This document shows, one piece after another, positions 23,731-33,588 of a DNA stretch of 64,000 bases. Made by a program: the position numbers and the translations under genes. Source of the DNA: JB111 sp049856175. Lineage in GTDB: Bacteria > Actinomycetota > Actinomycetes > Actinomycetales > Actinomycetaceae. The stretch covers positions 1-64,000 of the forward strand of contig NZ_JBNDNA010000014.1 of the NCBI RefSeq assembly GCF_049856175.1, read 5' to 3'. A model generated the notes under the pieces. It saw only the letters and a list, made by a program, of their open reading frames with translations. It searched no databases and was not told the DNA's origin. How positions within the stretch are numbered: position 1 is the stretch's first letter; each line of letters opens with the position of its first letter.

Positions 23731-24168
23731 TCAGTCGCTCGGGCGCCGCCTGTTGCGCTTGATCTCCGACCGCTCCCGCTTGGCCTGGAGCCGACGGCGC
23801 TGAGAGCCCCGCGTCGGACGGGTCGGCCGGCGCACGGTGGGCGGCATGACTGCGTCGCGCAGGACGGCGGCGAGGCGCAGGCGGGCCGCGGTGCGGTTCC
23901 GGTACTGCGACCGGTGCTCGGCCGCGGTGATCGTCAGGACCGTCCCGTCGGCCCGCGCGGCGAGGGCCCGCAGGACGCGCGGGCGCTGGGTGTCGGTGAG
24001 CGCCGTCGTCGTGGCGAGGTCCAGGCTCAGCTGGACGCGCGAGTCCGCGGTGTTGACCCCCTGTCCGCCGGGTCCCGACGCGTGCGAGAACTGCTCGACC
24101 AGCTCCGCTGCGGGCACGACCAGGCCACGCGGGGCGCCCGGGCCGGGAGGCACGCGCAGATCGTCCAT
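23731..24168 (-). CDS. arfB: Alternative ribosome-rescue factor ArfB (peptidyl-tRNA hydrolase)
   Basis: A 145-residue release-factor-like protein. The GGQ catalytic motif is at residues 34-36 (SHASGPGGQGVNTADSRVQL), the fold continues with TLTDTQRPRVLRALAARADG, and a basic C-terminal tail (RGSQRRRLQAKRERSEIKRNRRR) should occupy the mRNA channel of stalled ribosomes. It lacks the codon-recognition domains of RF1/RF2, as expected for ArfB/YaeJ. Start ATG 24168 (MDDLRVPPGPG). It converges on the sigma-factor gene with 9 bp between stops. Confidence 0.9.
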   Translation of the reverse strand: MDDLRVPPGPGAPRGLVVPAAELVEQFSHASGPGGQGVNTADSRVQLSLDLATTTALTDTQRPRVLRALAARADGTVLTITAAEHRSQYRNRTAARLRLAAVLRDAVMPPTVRRPTRPTRGSQRRRLQAKRERSEIKRNRRRPSD

Positions 24169-24355
24169 GCCCTCAGCATGACGCACGGCGCTCGGGCCAC
24201 GTCTGTGCCACCGGGACGGCGGCGCAGACACGCCGCGCGGACGACCGCCGAGAGTTCGCGTCATCGGTCACAGGTGTGGGACTGTTCCGTGCACCACATT
24301 ATTCGGTCGCGCCCCCGGGCGGCCGAGACAGGACTGACGAAGGAGCGGACGACCG

Positions 24356-26149
24356 ATGCTCGACAAGCTGCACGACCTCCTGCGCCTGCGCACCTCGCCG
24401 GGGATCTTCTTCGGGGCGGCCGCGGTCCTCATCGGCTTCGTCATCGTGACGATCGTGTTCACGGGGCCGCTCGACTCCGCCGTCGGGGCGGGTTCCGAGT
24501 GGTTGATGACGAACCTCGGCTGGTTCTACATCTTCGGCGTCACGGTCTTCCTCGCCTTCCTGCTGTTCATGGCGGTCGGCCGCTTCGGCCGGGTCAAGCT
24601 GGGCCCGGACGACGAGCCGCCCGAGCACTCCGGCGCGTCGTGGTTCGCCATGCTGTTCGCCGCCGGCATCGGCAGCATCCTCATGTTCTGGGGCGTCGCC
24701 GAGCCGGTCAGCCACTTCGGGGACCCGCCGCGCGGCCCGTCCGGCATCGAGGCCGAGAGCGTGGCAGCGGCCGCGGACGCCATGAACTTCACCTTCTACC
24801 ACTTCACGCTGCACACCTGGACGATCTTCACCCTGCCCGCGCTGTGCTTCGCGTACTTCATCCACAAGCGCAACCTTCCGCCGCGCGTGAGCTCGATCTT
24901 CCAGCCGCTGCTCGGTGAGCGCATCCACGGACCGATCGGCAGGACCATCGACGTCGTGGCCATCGTCGGCACGGTCTTCGGCATCGCCGTCTCCGTGGGC
25001 CTGGGCACCCTCCAGATCAACGGCGGGCTCGCCGAGCTCTTCGGCATCGGCGAGAACGCCTTCTGGCAGCTCGTCATCATCACGGTGGTCTGCGGCGCGG
25101 CGCTCATCTCGGTGGCGCTCGGACTGGAGAAGGGCATCAAGGTCCTGTCGAACATCAACATCGTCATGGCCGTGGGTCTGCTGCTGTTCGTCCTGTTCGC
25201 CGGCTCCACGCTGTTCGTGCTCAAGGGCACCATCGAGTCGATCGGCACCTACCTCGTCAACCTCCCCGAGCTCGCGTTCTGGAACGACACGTTCGCGAAC
25301 TCCGGCTGGCAGAACACGTGGACGGTCTTCTACTGGGCGTGGACGATCACCTGGTCGCCGTTCGTCGGCATCTTCATCGCCCGCATCTCCAAGGGACGCA
25401 CCATCCGGCAGTTCGTCGCCGGTGTCCTCGCCGTGCCCGCCGGCTTCTCGGTGCTGTGGTTCGGGATCTTCGGCTACTCGGCCTTCGACATCGAGCTCAA
25501 CGGCGACGGCGGGCTCGTCGACCGCGTGGTCGGCGACGAGGACATCCCGGGCGCGTTGTTCGCCTTCCTCGACCACTATCCGGCGGGCTTCCTCGTGTCG
25601 GTCATCGCCATCGTGGTCGTGGTGATCTTCTTCGTCACCTCGGTCGACTCGGCCGCGCTCGTCACCGACACCATGGCCAACGGCCACGAGGACTTCAACC
25701 CGCTGGGGCAGCGCATCTTCTGGGCGGTGGCGATCGGCGTCATCACCGCCACGCTCCTCGTCTTCTCGGGAACGGGTGGCCTGGAGGCGCTGGAGTCGAC
25801 GATCATCCTCGTCGGCCTGCCGTTCTTCATCATCGCCTACTTCCAGATGTACGCCCTGCTCAGAGCCCTGCGCGAGGACGCCGGCGAGCTGCCGCCCATG
25901 CGCACCCGTCGGTGGAAGAAGGTCCTGCCGCCCGAGGAGCTCGAGCGGCGGCACGGCGAGGACGAGCACGACACGAGCGACGTCGTCGTCGCGCCCGAGG
26001 CCGTCGACGAGGTCCCCGAGATGCGCGACCCTTACGTGGACACGGGCACGCGCAAGCGGCGCCGCGAGCGCGGCAGGACCCTGCCCGCGCGCACCGGCAG
26101 CACCCCCAAGACCTACGGGAGGGCCAGCGACGTCGACGACCCGCGCTGA
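24356..26149 (+). CDS. BCCT-family compatible-solute (betaine/carnitine/choline) transporter
   Basis: A 597-residue membrane protein with about 12 helices, the size of BetP-like carriers. Characteristic segments are GASWFAMLFAAGIGSILMFWGVAEPVSHF, the glycine-rich TM3 region, and the BCCT signature WTVFYWAWTITWSPFVGIFIARISKGRTIRQF. The aromatic residues here form the trimethylammonium box, so betaine or a similar solute is likely. A charged C-terminal extension of about 90 residues (RRWKKVLPPEELERRHG...) could take part in osmotic sensing as in BetP. Its 3' end lies 17 bp from the converging MFS gene. Confidence 0.9.
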   Translation: MLDKLHDLLRLRTSPGIFFGAAAVLIGFVIVTIVFTGPLDSAVGAGSEWLMTNLGWFYIFGVTVFLAFLLFMAVGRFGRVKLGPDDEPPEHSGASWFAMLFAAGIGSILMFWGVAEPVSHFGDPPRGPSGIEAESVAAAADAMNFTFYHFTLHTWTIFTLPALCFAYFIHKRNLPPRVSSIFQPLLGERIHGPIGRTIDVVAIVGTVFGIAVSVGLGTLQINGGLAELFGIGENAFWQLVIITVVCGAALISVALGLEKGIKVLSNINIVMAVGLLLFVLFAGSTLFVLKGTIESIGTYLVNLPELAFWNDTFANSGWQNTWTVFYWAWTITWSPFVGIFIARISKGRTIRQFVAGVLAVPAGFSVLWFGIFGYSAFDIELNGDGGLVDRVVGDEDIPGALFAFLDHYPAGFLVSVIAIVVVVIFFVTSVDSAALVTDTMANGHEDFNPLGQRIFWAVAIGVITATLLVFSGTGGLEALESTIILVGLPFFIIAYFQMYALLRALREDAGELPPMRTRRWKKVLPPEELERRHGEDEHDTSDVVVAPEAVDEVPEMRDPYVDTGTRKRRRERGRTLPARTGSTPKTYGRASDVDDPR

Positions 26150-26166
26150 CGCCACGCACGCCGGCC

Positions 26167-27663
26167 CTACGCGTGCGGCTCGGCGGGGAGGCCCGGCGGC
26201 GCAGCGCGGGGCCCGGGCCGGGAGTCGCGGACGAAGAACGAACCGACGATCCCGAGCGCGGCCACCGCACCCGCCACGGCGAACGCGACGTTCGCTCCGT
26301 GGACCGCGCCTGCCTGCCCGTGGACCTGGGGGTCGCGGGCGGCCCCGGCCATGACGGTGACGAGCACGGCGGTGCCCACCGACGCGGAGACCTGGCGCAG
26401 GGTGTTGTTCAGCGCCGTCCCGTGCGGGATGAGGCCGGGTGGCAGGACGTTCAGCGCCGCCGTCGTCACCGGCATCATCACCATCGCGGTGCCGAGCATC
26501 CGCACCGCGTTGACCGACGCGATGTAGGTGAAGGAGGTGTCGGTCGTCAGCCGGGCCAGCATGAGCGTGGTCGCCGTGAGCAGCACGAACCCGACGATGC
26601 TCAGCACCTGTGCGCCGAATCGGTCGAAGATGCGTCCGGTGATCGGAGAGACGATCCCCATGACGGCGGCACCCGGCAGGAGTGCGAGGCCGGACTCCAT
26701 GGCGGAGTAGTCGCGCATCTCCTGCATGTAGAGCGGGAGGATGAGCATCCCGCCCACCATCGCCATGAACACGCACATGCCGAGCGCGGTGTTGAGGGTG
26801 AACATCGGGTGGCGCAGGACGCGGAGCTCGAGGATCGGCTCCTCGATGGTCAGCTGCCGGTGGACGAACGCCACGAGCGTGACGGTCCCGACGACGAGGG
26901 GCACGATGACGTGGGCGCTCGTCCAGCCCGCGTCCCCAGCCGCGCCGAAGCCGAACAGCAGCCCGCCGAACGCGAGGGTCGACAGGACGACCGACGCCAC
27001 GTCCAGGCGCGGGAACGAGCGTTCGGTGACGTTCTTCAGGATCGCGTACGCGACGATCATGTCGACCACCGCGATCGGCAGCATCATGACGAAGAGCGTC
27101 TGCCACGGCAGATGGTCGACGATCCACCCGGACAGGCTCGGTCCGATCGCCGGGGCGAACGCGATGACGAGCCCGAACGTGCCCATCGCGGAGCCCCGCT
27201 TCTCCAGCGGGAAGATCGCGAAGAGGATCGTCTGCGCCAACGGCATGATGATCCCGCCGCCGGCGGCCTGGACCACGCGCCCGACGAGTAGCACGGGGTA
27301 CACGGGAGCCACGGCGCAGACGACGGTCCCCACGGTGAACAGGCCCATGGCGGCGAGGAACAGGGCGCGCGTGGAGAACCTCTGGATGAGGTACGCCGTG
27401 ACCGGGATCATGATGCCGTTGACCAGCATGAAGATTGTCGTCACCCACTGGACCTCGCTGGCGGTGATCCCGAAGTCCGCCATGAACGCCGGCAGCGCGG
27501 TGTTGAGCAGCGTCTGGTTGAGGATGATGACGAACGCGCCCGAGATGAGCACCGTGAGGAGCACGTTGCGGTTGACCGGCGCGGGGGAGCGTCCGTCGTC
27601 GCGCGGGACCCGCTCCTCGGGGGAGTCGGGGCCGCGCGCGGAGCCGGTGTCGTCGCCGGTCAG
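26167..27663 (-). CDS. DHA2-family MFS drug exporter
   Basis: A 498-residue, 14-helix multidrug exporter related to EmrB/QacA. Motif A-like ITASEVQWVTTIFMLVNGIMIPVTAYL, motif C GLVIAFAPAIGPSLSGWIVDHLPWQTLFVM and the N-terminal helix VLLTVLISGAFVIILNQTLLNTALPAFM are clear. No ATG/GTG lies before the first helix in frame. The likely start is CTG 27663, 6 nt after GGAGGT and overlapping the TGA of the TetR gene (CTGA). It is co-transcribed with, and presumably repressed by, that TetR. Confidence 0.85.
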   Translation of the reverse strand: MTGDDTGSARGPDSPEERVPRDDGRSPAPVNRNVLLTVLISGAFVIILNQTLLNTALPAFMADFGITASEVQWVTTIFMLVNGIMIPVTAYLIQRFSTRALFLAAMGLFTVGTVVCAVAPVYPVLLVGRVVQAAGGGIIMPLAQTILFAIFPLEKRGSAMGTFGLVIAFAPAIGPSLSGWIVDHLPWQTLFVMMLPIAVVDMIVAYAILKNVTERSFPRLDVASVVLSTLAFGGLLFGFGAAGDAGWTSAHVIVPLVVGTVTLVAFVHRQLTIEEPILELRVLRHPMFTLNTALGMCVFMAMVGGMLILPLYMQEMRDYSAMESGLALLPGAAVMGIVSPITGRIFDRFGAQVLSIVGFVLLTATTLMLARLTTDTSFTYIASVNAVRMLGTAMVMMPVTTAALNVLPPGLIPHGTALNNTLRQVSASVGTAVLVTVMAGAARDPQVHGQAGAVHGANVAFAVAGAVAALGIVGSFFVRDSRPGPRAAPPGLPAEPHA

Positions 27664-28310
27664 GAGAGCACCTCCGGTGGCGCCGGCACCGGTGGCGCAG
27701 CCACGTCCTCCTGCTCGAGCTCGGCGAAGGCCGCGTCGATCTGCTGCTCCAGGGGGTGGCTCGGGTCGACCGTCCACCGACGGATCGAGACGCGCAGGAT
27801 GCCCACGGCGACGGCCGCGAGCAGGGCGGGCCGCAGGTCGTCGGGCTCGGCGTCGAGCCGCTCGGCGAGCACCTCTGCGAGCCCCTGCTCGAGGCTCACG
27901 TACTGCGCCAGCTGGCGCGTGAGCAGCGGGAGGTGCTGGTGGACCAGCCGCTGGCGGGCCTGCAGGCGCTCTCGGTCGAGCCGGACCTCGCCGAGGCGGT
28001 AGCAGCGGACGATGCCGGCCCGCAGCGCGCGCACCGGCGGTTCCTCGGGCGGGCGCGCGAGGATCGACCGGCGGAACGCGCTCGTCGCCTCCGACGTCTC
28101 GGGGACGAGGGCGTCCTCCTTGCAGGAGAAGTAGTTGAAGAACGTGCGCGGGGAGACACCGGCGGCGTCGGCGATCGCGTCGACGGTCAGCGACTCCATG
28201 CCGTGCGCGAGCGCCAGATCCAGGGCGGCGTCCCTGATGGCCCGATGCGTCTCCTGCTTCCGCTGCTCGCGCCGTCCCAGCGGGGCGGGTGCCGTGGTCG
28301 CGTCGTCCAT
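27660..28310 (-). CDS. TetR-family repressor
   Basis: A 216-residue regulator with the TetR DNA-binding domain (RREQRKQETHRAIRDAALDLALAHGMESLTVDAIADAAGVSPRTFFNYFSCKEDAL). It has a C-terminal ligand domain rich in Leu and Arg. It lies upstream of and overlaps the MFS pump gene, so drug-induced release of repression is the probable circuit. Between its start and the acylphosphatase stop (28401) lies a 90-bp promoter region. Confidence 0.87.
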   Translation of the reverse strand: MDDATTAPAPLGRREQRKQETHRAIRDAALDLALAHGMESLTVDAIADAAGVSPRTFFNYFSCKEDALVPETSEATSAFRRSILARPPEEPPVRALRAGIVRCYRLGEVRLDRERLQARQRLVHQHLPLLTRQLAQYVSLEQGLAEVLAERLDAEPDDLRPALLAAVAVGILRVSIRRWTVDPSHPLEQQIDAAFAELEQEDVAAPPVPAPPEVLS

Positions 28311-28400
28311 CGGAGCGACCGTAGGGCGAAACGTGCAGCGTCTGCAAGTTTTCCTCGGCGGCCGACGGGCGGGCCCGCCCGTACGGCAGCGGCCGGTCGT

Positions 28401-28679
<279 letters not shown>

Positions 28680-28774
28680 CGATGTCCCTCCCGCTCGTCG
28701 CGCCGAGACCCCGGGCGGGGACGGCCTCGCGGCCGTGCCCGCCCGGGGGTCCGACCGGTACGCGGACCTCACGG

Positions 28775-29536
28775 CTACTCGAGGTTCTCCTGCGCGTAGA
28801 CCGTCATGGCGTCCCGGACGTAGGCCGCGTAGGAGCGGCCCCCGCTCGAGTATGTCTGTCCGAACCTGGGGTCGTCGACGTACATCTGGCCGAGCTGGGC
28901 GAACGCCTCGCGGCCGGGCGGCGTGCCGCCCCAGCCGGCTCCCACCCACTCGTGCTGGCGCCGCGCGAGGTCCTGGACCTCGGCGCTGCGGACGTCGAGC
29001 CCGCGGGCCGAGGCGTCGCCGAAGCCCTCGGCGACCGCCTGGATCTCGCCCTGGAACGCCTTCTTCTCGTCCTCGCCGAGCGAGCGCCACCAGGCGTCGG
29101 AGTCGGCATACGCCCGCCGACCCCATCGCTCCTCGACCTCGCCCCGGTACCGCGTGTGGTCGAACCCGTCGAACATGTCGCGTGCCACGAGCTCGCCTCC
29201 CTTCTCGATCATGGTGATGGTGGACCGCACCGACCTCGCGACGGCCCCGAGCCTCGTCCGCTCACGCTCGAGCCGTTCGGCATGGCGGCGGAGCGACTCC
29301 GCCACCGGCACGTCCTCCTCGAGGACATCCCGGATGTCGCCCAGTCCGAGACCGAGCTCGCGGAGCACGAGGATCCGCTGCAGGCGCAGCAGCCCGTCGG
29401 CGTCGTAGTGACGCGTCCCGCCGGGACCGGTCCGGGACGGCCGGAGCAGCCCGCGCGCCTGGTAGTGCCGCAGGGTCCGGCTCGTCGCGCCGGTGAGCCG
29501 GACGACCTCCTGCATCGACCATTCCTGGCGTGGCAT
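28775..29536 (-). CDS. TipA-like MerR-family regulator
   Basis: A 253-residue protein with an N-terminal MerR helix-turn-helix and dimerisation helix (WSMQEVVRLTGATSRTLRHYQARGLLRPSRTGPGGTRHYDADGLLRLQRIL). The C-terminal TipAS antibiotic-recognition domain follows (MFDGFDHTRYRGEVEERWGRRAYADSDAWWRSLGEDEKKAFQ to the end). TipAL-type proteins activate transcription on covalently trapping thiopeptides or related drugs. GGAGGGAG precedes ATG 29536. The 29537-29777 gap to the phosphoesterase gene holds only promoter-like sequence. Confidence 0.88.
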   Translation of the reverse strand: MPRQEWSMQEVVRLTGATSRTLRHYQARGLLRPSRTGPGGTRHYDADGLLRLQRILVLRELGLGLGDIRDVLEEDVPVAESLRRHAERLERERTRLGAVARSVRSTITMIEKGGELVARDMFDGFDHTRYRGEVEERWGRRAYADSDAWWRSLGEDEKKAFQGEIQAVAEGFGDASARGLDVRSAEVQDLARRQHEWVGAGWGGTPPGREAFAQLGQMYVDDPRFGQTYSSGGRSYAAYVRDAMTVYAQENLE

Positions 29537-29777
29537 GTCGCTCCCTCCGTCCGTGCGTCGCGATCGGTGCACACCTCACTGTGGTCGTTGACGTGGCGTC
29601 AACTGCAAGCGCATTCGTCCTCGAGGGGGCGTGACGTGGACAGCGGCCGTCCGGAGTTCACCCGGGTCACCCGTCGACCTCACCTCCGGTTCACCCGCGC
29701 GTGACACGGTCCGACCGGCCCGTCGGTGGGCCTGTCCGCGCCTGCCCCCCTGGTGCGGGACGTACTGATCAGGAGTG

Positions 29778-32700
29778 ATGTCGACGATGCGTAGATCACG
29801 TCTGCCGGGCTGCGTGGCCTCGGCCGCAGCCCTCGCGGTGGTGGCGGCCACGGTGCCCGCCGTGGCCAGCCCCGACGACGGAGGGGCGATCCCCCTGCCG
29901 TCCGCGCCCGGCGCCGCCACGCCGAGCTACGCACCGGTGGAGCCCGACCCCGACCAGGTGGAGGCCGCCGAGCCGACGCTGGGCCTCGACGAGGGCGAGC
30001 GGCTCAGCGGGATGCGCACGGTGGTCAGCACGCCCAGCGTCGCGGGCGCGAACCCGACCGCGATCGAGGTCGACGGCACCGCCGACGCCTCCGCCCGGGT
30101 CACCCTCGGGGCCGAGGCGCTCGCCGAGACCGACGCGGCCTTCGTCCTCGACGTCACCGCTGCGGTCGAGATCGCCTACAGCAACTACCTCATGGTCAAC
30201 GGCGAGCGGGTCGGCATCCTCGAGCAGATCGCCAACGTCGACGACCACCCGATCGACGTCCCCGCCGACCTCCTCACGCTCGGGCACAACGAGGTCGTGT
30301 TCCACACCGGGACGCGCGCCTCGACCTGCGGCATCAACCACGACGACGTCGTCATCGGCAACTTCCGCCTCCAGATCCCCGGCGGCGAGCAGTTCACCAA
30401 CCCTGACAACCCCACGACCGGCCCCGCCCCGGGCGCGGACGGCCTGTACAACATCGGCGACGGCAACTGCGGGTCGAGCAACAAGCCCCGCTTCCTCACC
30501 ACCGAGTTCACGGTCGACGCCGAGCCGAACGAGTACTCGGGGCTCCTCCTCGAGCTCGACACGACCGTGCTGGAGGACGGCGAGCACTCGATCGCGGCCG
30601 TGACCGAGGCGGGTGCGCGCACCGAGCGCACCGTCGTCGTCGACAACACCGGACCGGCGCTCGTCTCGTCCTCGATCGCCGACGGCGACCACCTCCTCGG
30701 GGAGGTCGCCCTCACCGCGGAGGTCTCCGACGACGCCGGCGTCGACGCCGGCCCCACCCTCACGCTCGACGGCACCCCTGTCGCCCAGGGCACGACGATC
30801 TCCTCCGACACGCTCGCCGCCGGCGAGCACGAGCTCGTCGTCGAGTCCACCGACTCGCTCGGCAACACCTCGCGCCACGTCGTCACCTTCACCTCCGCCC
30901 CGAACACGCCGGGGATCACGGACCTCGACCCGGCCGACGGCGAGACGGCGCTCGGCCTCGACGCCCCGCTCACGGCGACCGTGACCGACCCGCACGGCGA
31001 CGACGTCGACGCCACGTTCTACGTGGCCGAGCCCTCGCTGCCCACGGCAGCCGCCCAGGGCACCACGGACGAGCTGCCGCTCGGCCAGCTCGACCTCACC
31101 GGTCAGCAGGAGGCCGACGCCACGCTCCTCGCCCCCGGTGACGGCGAGGTGCTGCGCAGCCCGGCGGCCGAGGGCGTGACCTTCCAGCGCTTCGACGTCC
31201 CCGTCGAGTCGGACGGCGAGCAGGTCGTGTCCTGGTCCGGCGAGGTCGACCCGGCGCGCGGCGTGCGCCTGTACGTCTGGGACGCCGCCGACCTTGGATG
31301 GGACCTCCTGCAGGACGCCCGTGGCACGGCCGACGGCGCGACCGAGCTCGGCGGCGTCGCCGAGGCCGCCCACGTGGACGACGGCGTCGTGCACCTCCTC
31401 GTCGAGGGCTACGACCCGTTCGCGGACGACATCGAGGACCCCATCGCCGATGAGTTCCGCGACCCGGACACCTACGACTTCGCGATCGCCCACAACACCG
31501 ACACCCAGTACCTGTCCGAGGGGGCGGTGGACCAGGAGGGTGCGGCGGCCGACCGCTTCCGGGACGCGTACCTCGACACCACGCGGTGGATCGCGGACAA
31601 CGCCGAGGAGCGCAGCATCGCCTACGCCCTGCACACCGGTGACCTGGTCAACGACGACACCGTCGTGACCGAGGACCCCGAGTGGCTCGCACACGCGCGG
31701 GCCCAGTACGACGTCGCCGACGAGGCGCAGTCGATCCTCGACGACGCCGGCATCCCCAACGGGGTCCTGCCCGGCAACCACGACAACCGGTACGGAAACG
31801 ACAACAGCCTGTACAACGAGTACTTCGGGCCCGAGCGGTACGAGGCCCTGTCCGAGGGCTGGGAGAACGCGGAGTACGGCGGCCCGTGGCGCGAGGGCGA
31901 CAACCAGAACCACTACGACCTGTTCACGGCCGGCGGCCTGGACTTCGTCGTCGTGCACCTCGGGTACCTCGCGACCGCGGAGGAGCTGGCCTGGGCGAAC
32001 GAGATCCTCGCGCAGTACCCGGACCGCAACGCGATCCTCGCCTCGCACGAGTACATCAACGCCTCGACCGCTCCCGATGCCCGTGGCTCGACGCACACCG
32101 CGTTCTGGGGCGAGAACCTCTGGAACGACGTCGTCACGCAGAACCCGAACATCTTCCTCGTGCTCTCGGGGCACGTCCACGGCGTGGGCACCAACGTGCG
32201 GCACGACGTCGCCGAGCCCGGCCACCACGTGGTCGAGCTGCTCGCCGACTACCAGGAGTACCTCGTCGACGGCGAGAAGACCGCGGGCTTCTTCCGACTG
32301 CTGCAGCTCGACGTCGACAGGTCCGAGATGACCGTGGACACGTACTCCCCGCGCCTCGACAACTTCGGCGCGCACGAGTTCGACTCGGCCACCAACCGTG
32401 ACTACGACGGCACCGAGGACGACTTCACGGTGCCGGTGGACCTCACCTCGCGCACCACGTCGATCGCGACCGACTCGGTCCTCGTCACCGCCTACTCCGA
32501 GACCGAGATCGGGACCGACACGGTGGCCTCGGGCGAGACGGCGTCGGTGGAGTGGTCGGGTCTGGAGCCGGGCACGACGTACGGCTGGTACGTGGTGGCG
32601 GAGAACGCGACCGGTGGTCGTGGGGTCTCGCCGCTGGCGACGTTCACCACCGTGGGCGACGCCGAGGAGCCTGGCGAGCCCGAGGAGCCGGGTGAGCCCG

Positions 32701-33398
32701 GTGAGCCGACCGATCCGGCACCGGGAATCGGGTTCTTCCTCAACAACGAGTGGGACACGATCGCGGACACGGTGTTCGAGTTCGGCCGCGTCAGCGATGA
32801 GGTGTTCGCGGGGGACTGGGACGGCGACGGCACCGACACCCTCGCGCTGCGGCGGGGGAACGCGATCCACGTGACCAACGACCCCGCCGCGGCGACCGCG
32901 GAGCCGGCGTTCACGTACGGGCGTGCGGGTGATGTGCTGCTGGCGGGGGACTTCGACGGCGACGGCACGGACTCCTTCGCCGTGCGGCGGGGGAACGAGT
33001 ACCTCGTGCTCAACACCCTCGTGTCCGGGGACGCGGACGTCGAGGTGGCCTACGGGCGAGCTGATGACGAGGTGCTGGTCGGTGACTGGGACGGGGACGG
33101 CCTGGACACCTTCACCGTGCGGCGGGGCAATGAGTTCTTCGTGGCCAACGAGGTCCGGGACGGGTGGGCCGACCAGGTCATCTCCTACGGCCGCGCCGGC
33201 GACGTCGTGCTGGTCGGTGACTGGGACGGTGACTCGGTGGACTCGTTCGCGGTGCGTCGTGGGAACGCGTACTTCGTGAAGAACCAGATCGCCAGCGGGA
33301 ACGCGGACATCGAGCTGACCTATGGCCGCGCGAGCGACCAGGTCCTCGTGGGCGACTGGGACGGCAACGGCACCGACACCCTCGGAGTCCGCCGCTGA
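29778..33398 (+). CDS. Large secreted metallophosphoesterase with C-terminal FG-GAP-like repeats
   Basis: About 1206 residues. A Sec signal peptide (MRRSRLPGCVASAAALAVVAATVPAVAS) is followed by beta-rich Ig-like segments. A calcineurin-like phosphoesterase domain lies at about 555-860 with AHNTDTQY, LHTGDLVND, LPGNHDNRYG, ILASHEYI and LSGHVHG, so all the metal ligands are present. Next come a fibronectin-III-like module (VEWSGLEPGTTYGWYVVAEN) and a Glu-Pro-Gly linker (EEPGEPEEPGEPGEP). Five repeats of about 47 residues built on GDWDGDGTDTFAVRRGN close the protein. It has no LPxTG or membrane anchor. GTG/ATG at 29775-29787 are all possible starts. Confidence 0.87.
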   Translation: MSTMRRSRLPGCVASAAALAVVAATVPAVASPDDGGAIPLPSAPGAATPSYAPVEPDPDQVEAAEPTLGLDEGERLSGMRTVVSTPSVAGANPTAIEVDGTADASARVTLGAEALAETDAAFVLDVTAAVEIAYSNYLMVNGERVGILEQIANVDDHPIDVPADLLTLGHNEVVFHTGTRASTCGINHDDVVIGNFRLQIPGGEQFTNPDNPTTGPAPGADGLYNIGDGNCGSSNKPRFLTTEFTVDAEPNEYSGLLLELDTTVLEDGEHSIAAVTEAGARTERTVVVDNTGPALVSSSIADGDHLLGEVALTAEVSDDAGVDAGPTLTLDGTPVAQGTTISSDTLAAGEHELVVESTDSLGNTSRHVVTFTSAPNTPGITDLDPADGETALGLDAPLTATVTDPHGDDVDATFYVAEPSLPTAAAQGTTDELPLGQLDLTGQQEADATLLAPGDGEVLRSPAAEGVTFQRFDVPVESDGEQVVSWSGEVDPARGVRLYVWDAADLGWDLLQDARGTADGATELGGVAEAAHVDDGVVHLLVEGYDPFADDIEDPIADEFRDPDTYDFAIAHNTDTQYLSEGAVDQEGAAADRFRDAYLDTTRWIADNAEERSIAYALHTGDLVNDDTVVTEDPEWLAHARAQYDVADEAQSILDDAGIPNGVLPGNHDNRYGNDNSLYNEYFGPERYEALSEGWENAEYGGPWREGDNQNHYDLFTAGGLDFVVVHLGYLATAEELAWANEILAQYPDRNAILASHEYINASTAPDARGSTHTAFWGENLWNDVVTQNPNIFLVLSGHVHGVGTNVRHDVAEPGHHVVELLADYQEYLVDGEKTAGFFRLLQLDVDRSEMTVDTYSPRLDNFGAHEFDSATNRDYDGTEDDFTVPVDLTSRTTSIATDSVLVTAYSETEIGTDTVASGETASVEWSGLEPGTTYGWYVVAENATGGRGVSPLATFTTVGDAEEPGEPEEPGEPGEPTDPAPGIGFFLNNEWDTIADTVFEFGRVSDEVFAGDWDGDGTDTLALRRGNAIHVTNDPAAATAEPAFTYGRAGDVLLAGDFDGDGTDSFAVRRGNEYLVLNTLVSGDADVEVAYGRADDEVLVGDWDGDGLDTFTVRRGNEFFVANEVRDGWADQVISYGRAGDVVLVGDWDGDSVDSFAVRRGNAYFVKNQIASGNADIELTYGRASDQVLVGDWDGNGTDTLGVRR

Positions 33399-33406
33399 CC
33401 ACCTCT

Positions 33407-33514
33407 CACGAGTGAGGGGAATCTTCCCCACGAGCGCGGGGAATCTTCCCCACGAGTGAGGGGAGTTTTCCGCTAGCGAGCGGACGTCCTCCTCACGAGT
33501 GAGCGACGTTCGTC
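33407..33514 (+). repeat. Five tandem 22-bp intergenic repeats (forward units)
   Basis: Units begin at about 33407, 33429, 33451, 33472 and 33494 with a consensus CACGAGTGAG(G/C)GGA(A/G)TCTTCC. They start 8 bp after the metallophosphoesterase stop codon. Related units lie inverted at 33589-33663 and again at 62533 and 63834-63903. No reading frame is conserved, so this is a DNA or RNA element. Confidence 0.8.
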
Positions 33515-33525
33515 GACAGCAGTGG

Positions 33526-33555
33526 GCGCCGCCCGGACCACCGTCCGGGCGGCGC
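33526..33555 (+). terminator. Strong hairpin, likely bidirectional terminator
   Basis: GCGCCGCCCGGAC (33526-33538) pairs perfectly with GTCCGGGCGGCGC (33543-33555) around a CACC loop. It sits exactly between the forward and inverted sets of the 22-bp repeats, downstream of the metallophosphoesterase. There is no U-run, which is common for actinobacterial terminators. Confidence 0.6.
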
Positions 33556-33588
33556 TCGCGTGGCGGGCGAGAGACAGACCGGCTCGCG

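Noticed and set aside
26156..26178. Hairpin CGCACGC / GCGTGCG between the converging BCCT and MFS genes
   Set aside because: The stem is only 7 bp and overlaps the MFS coding end; too weak to call a terminator.
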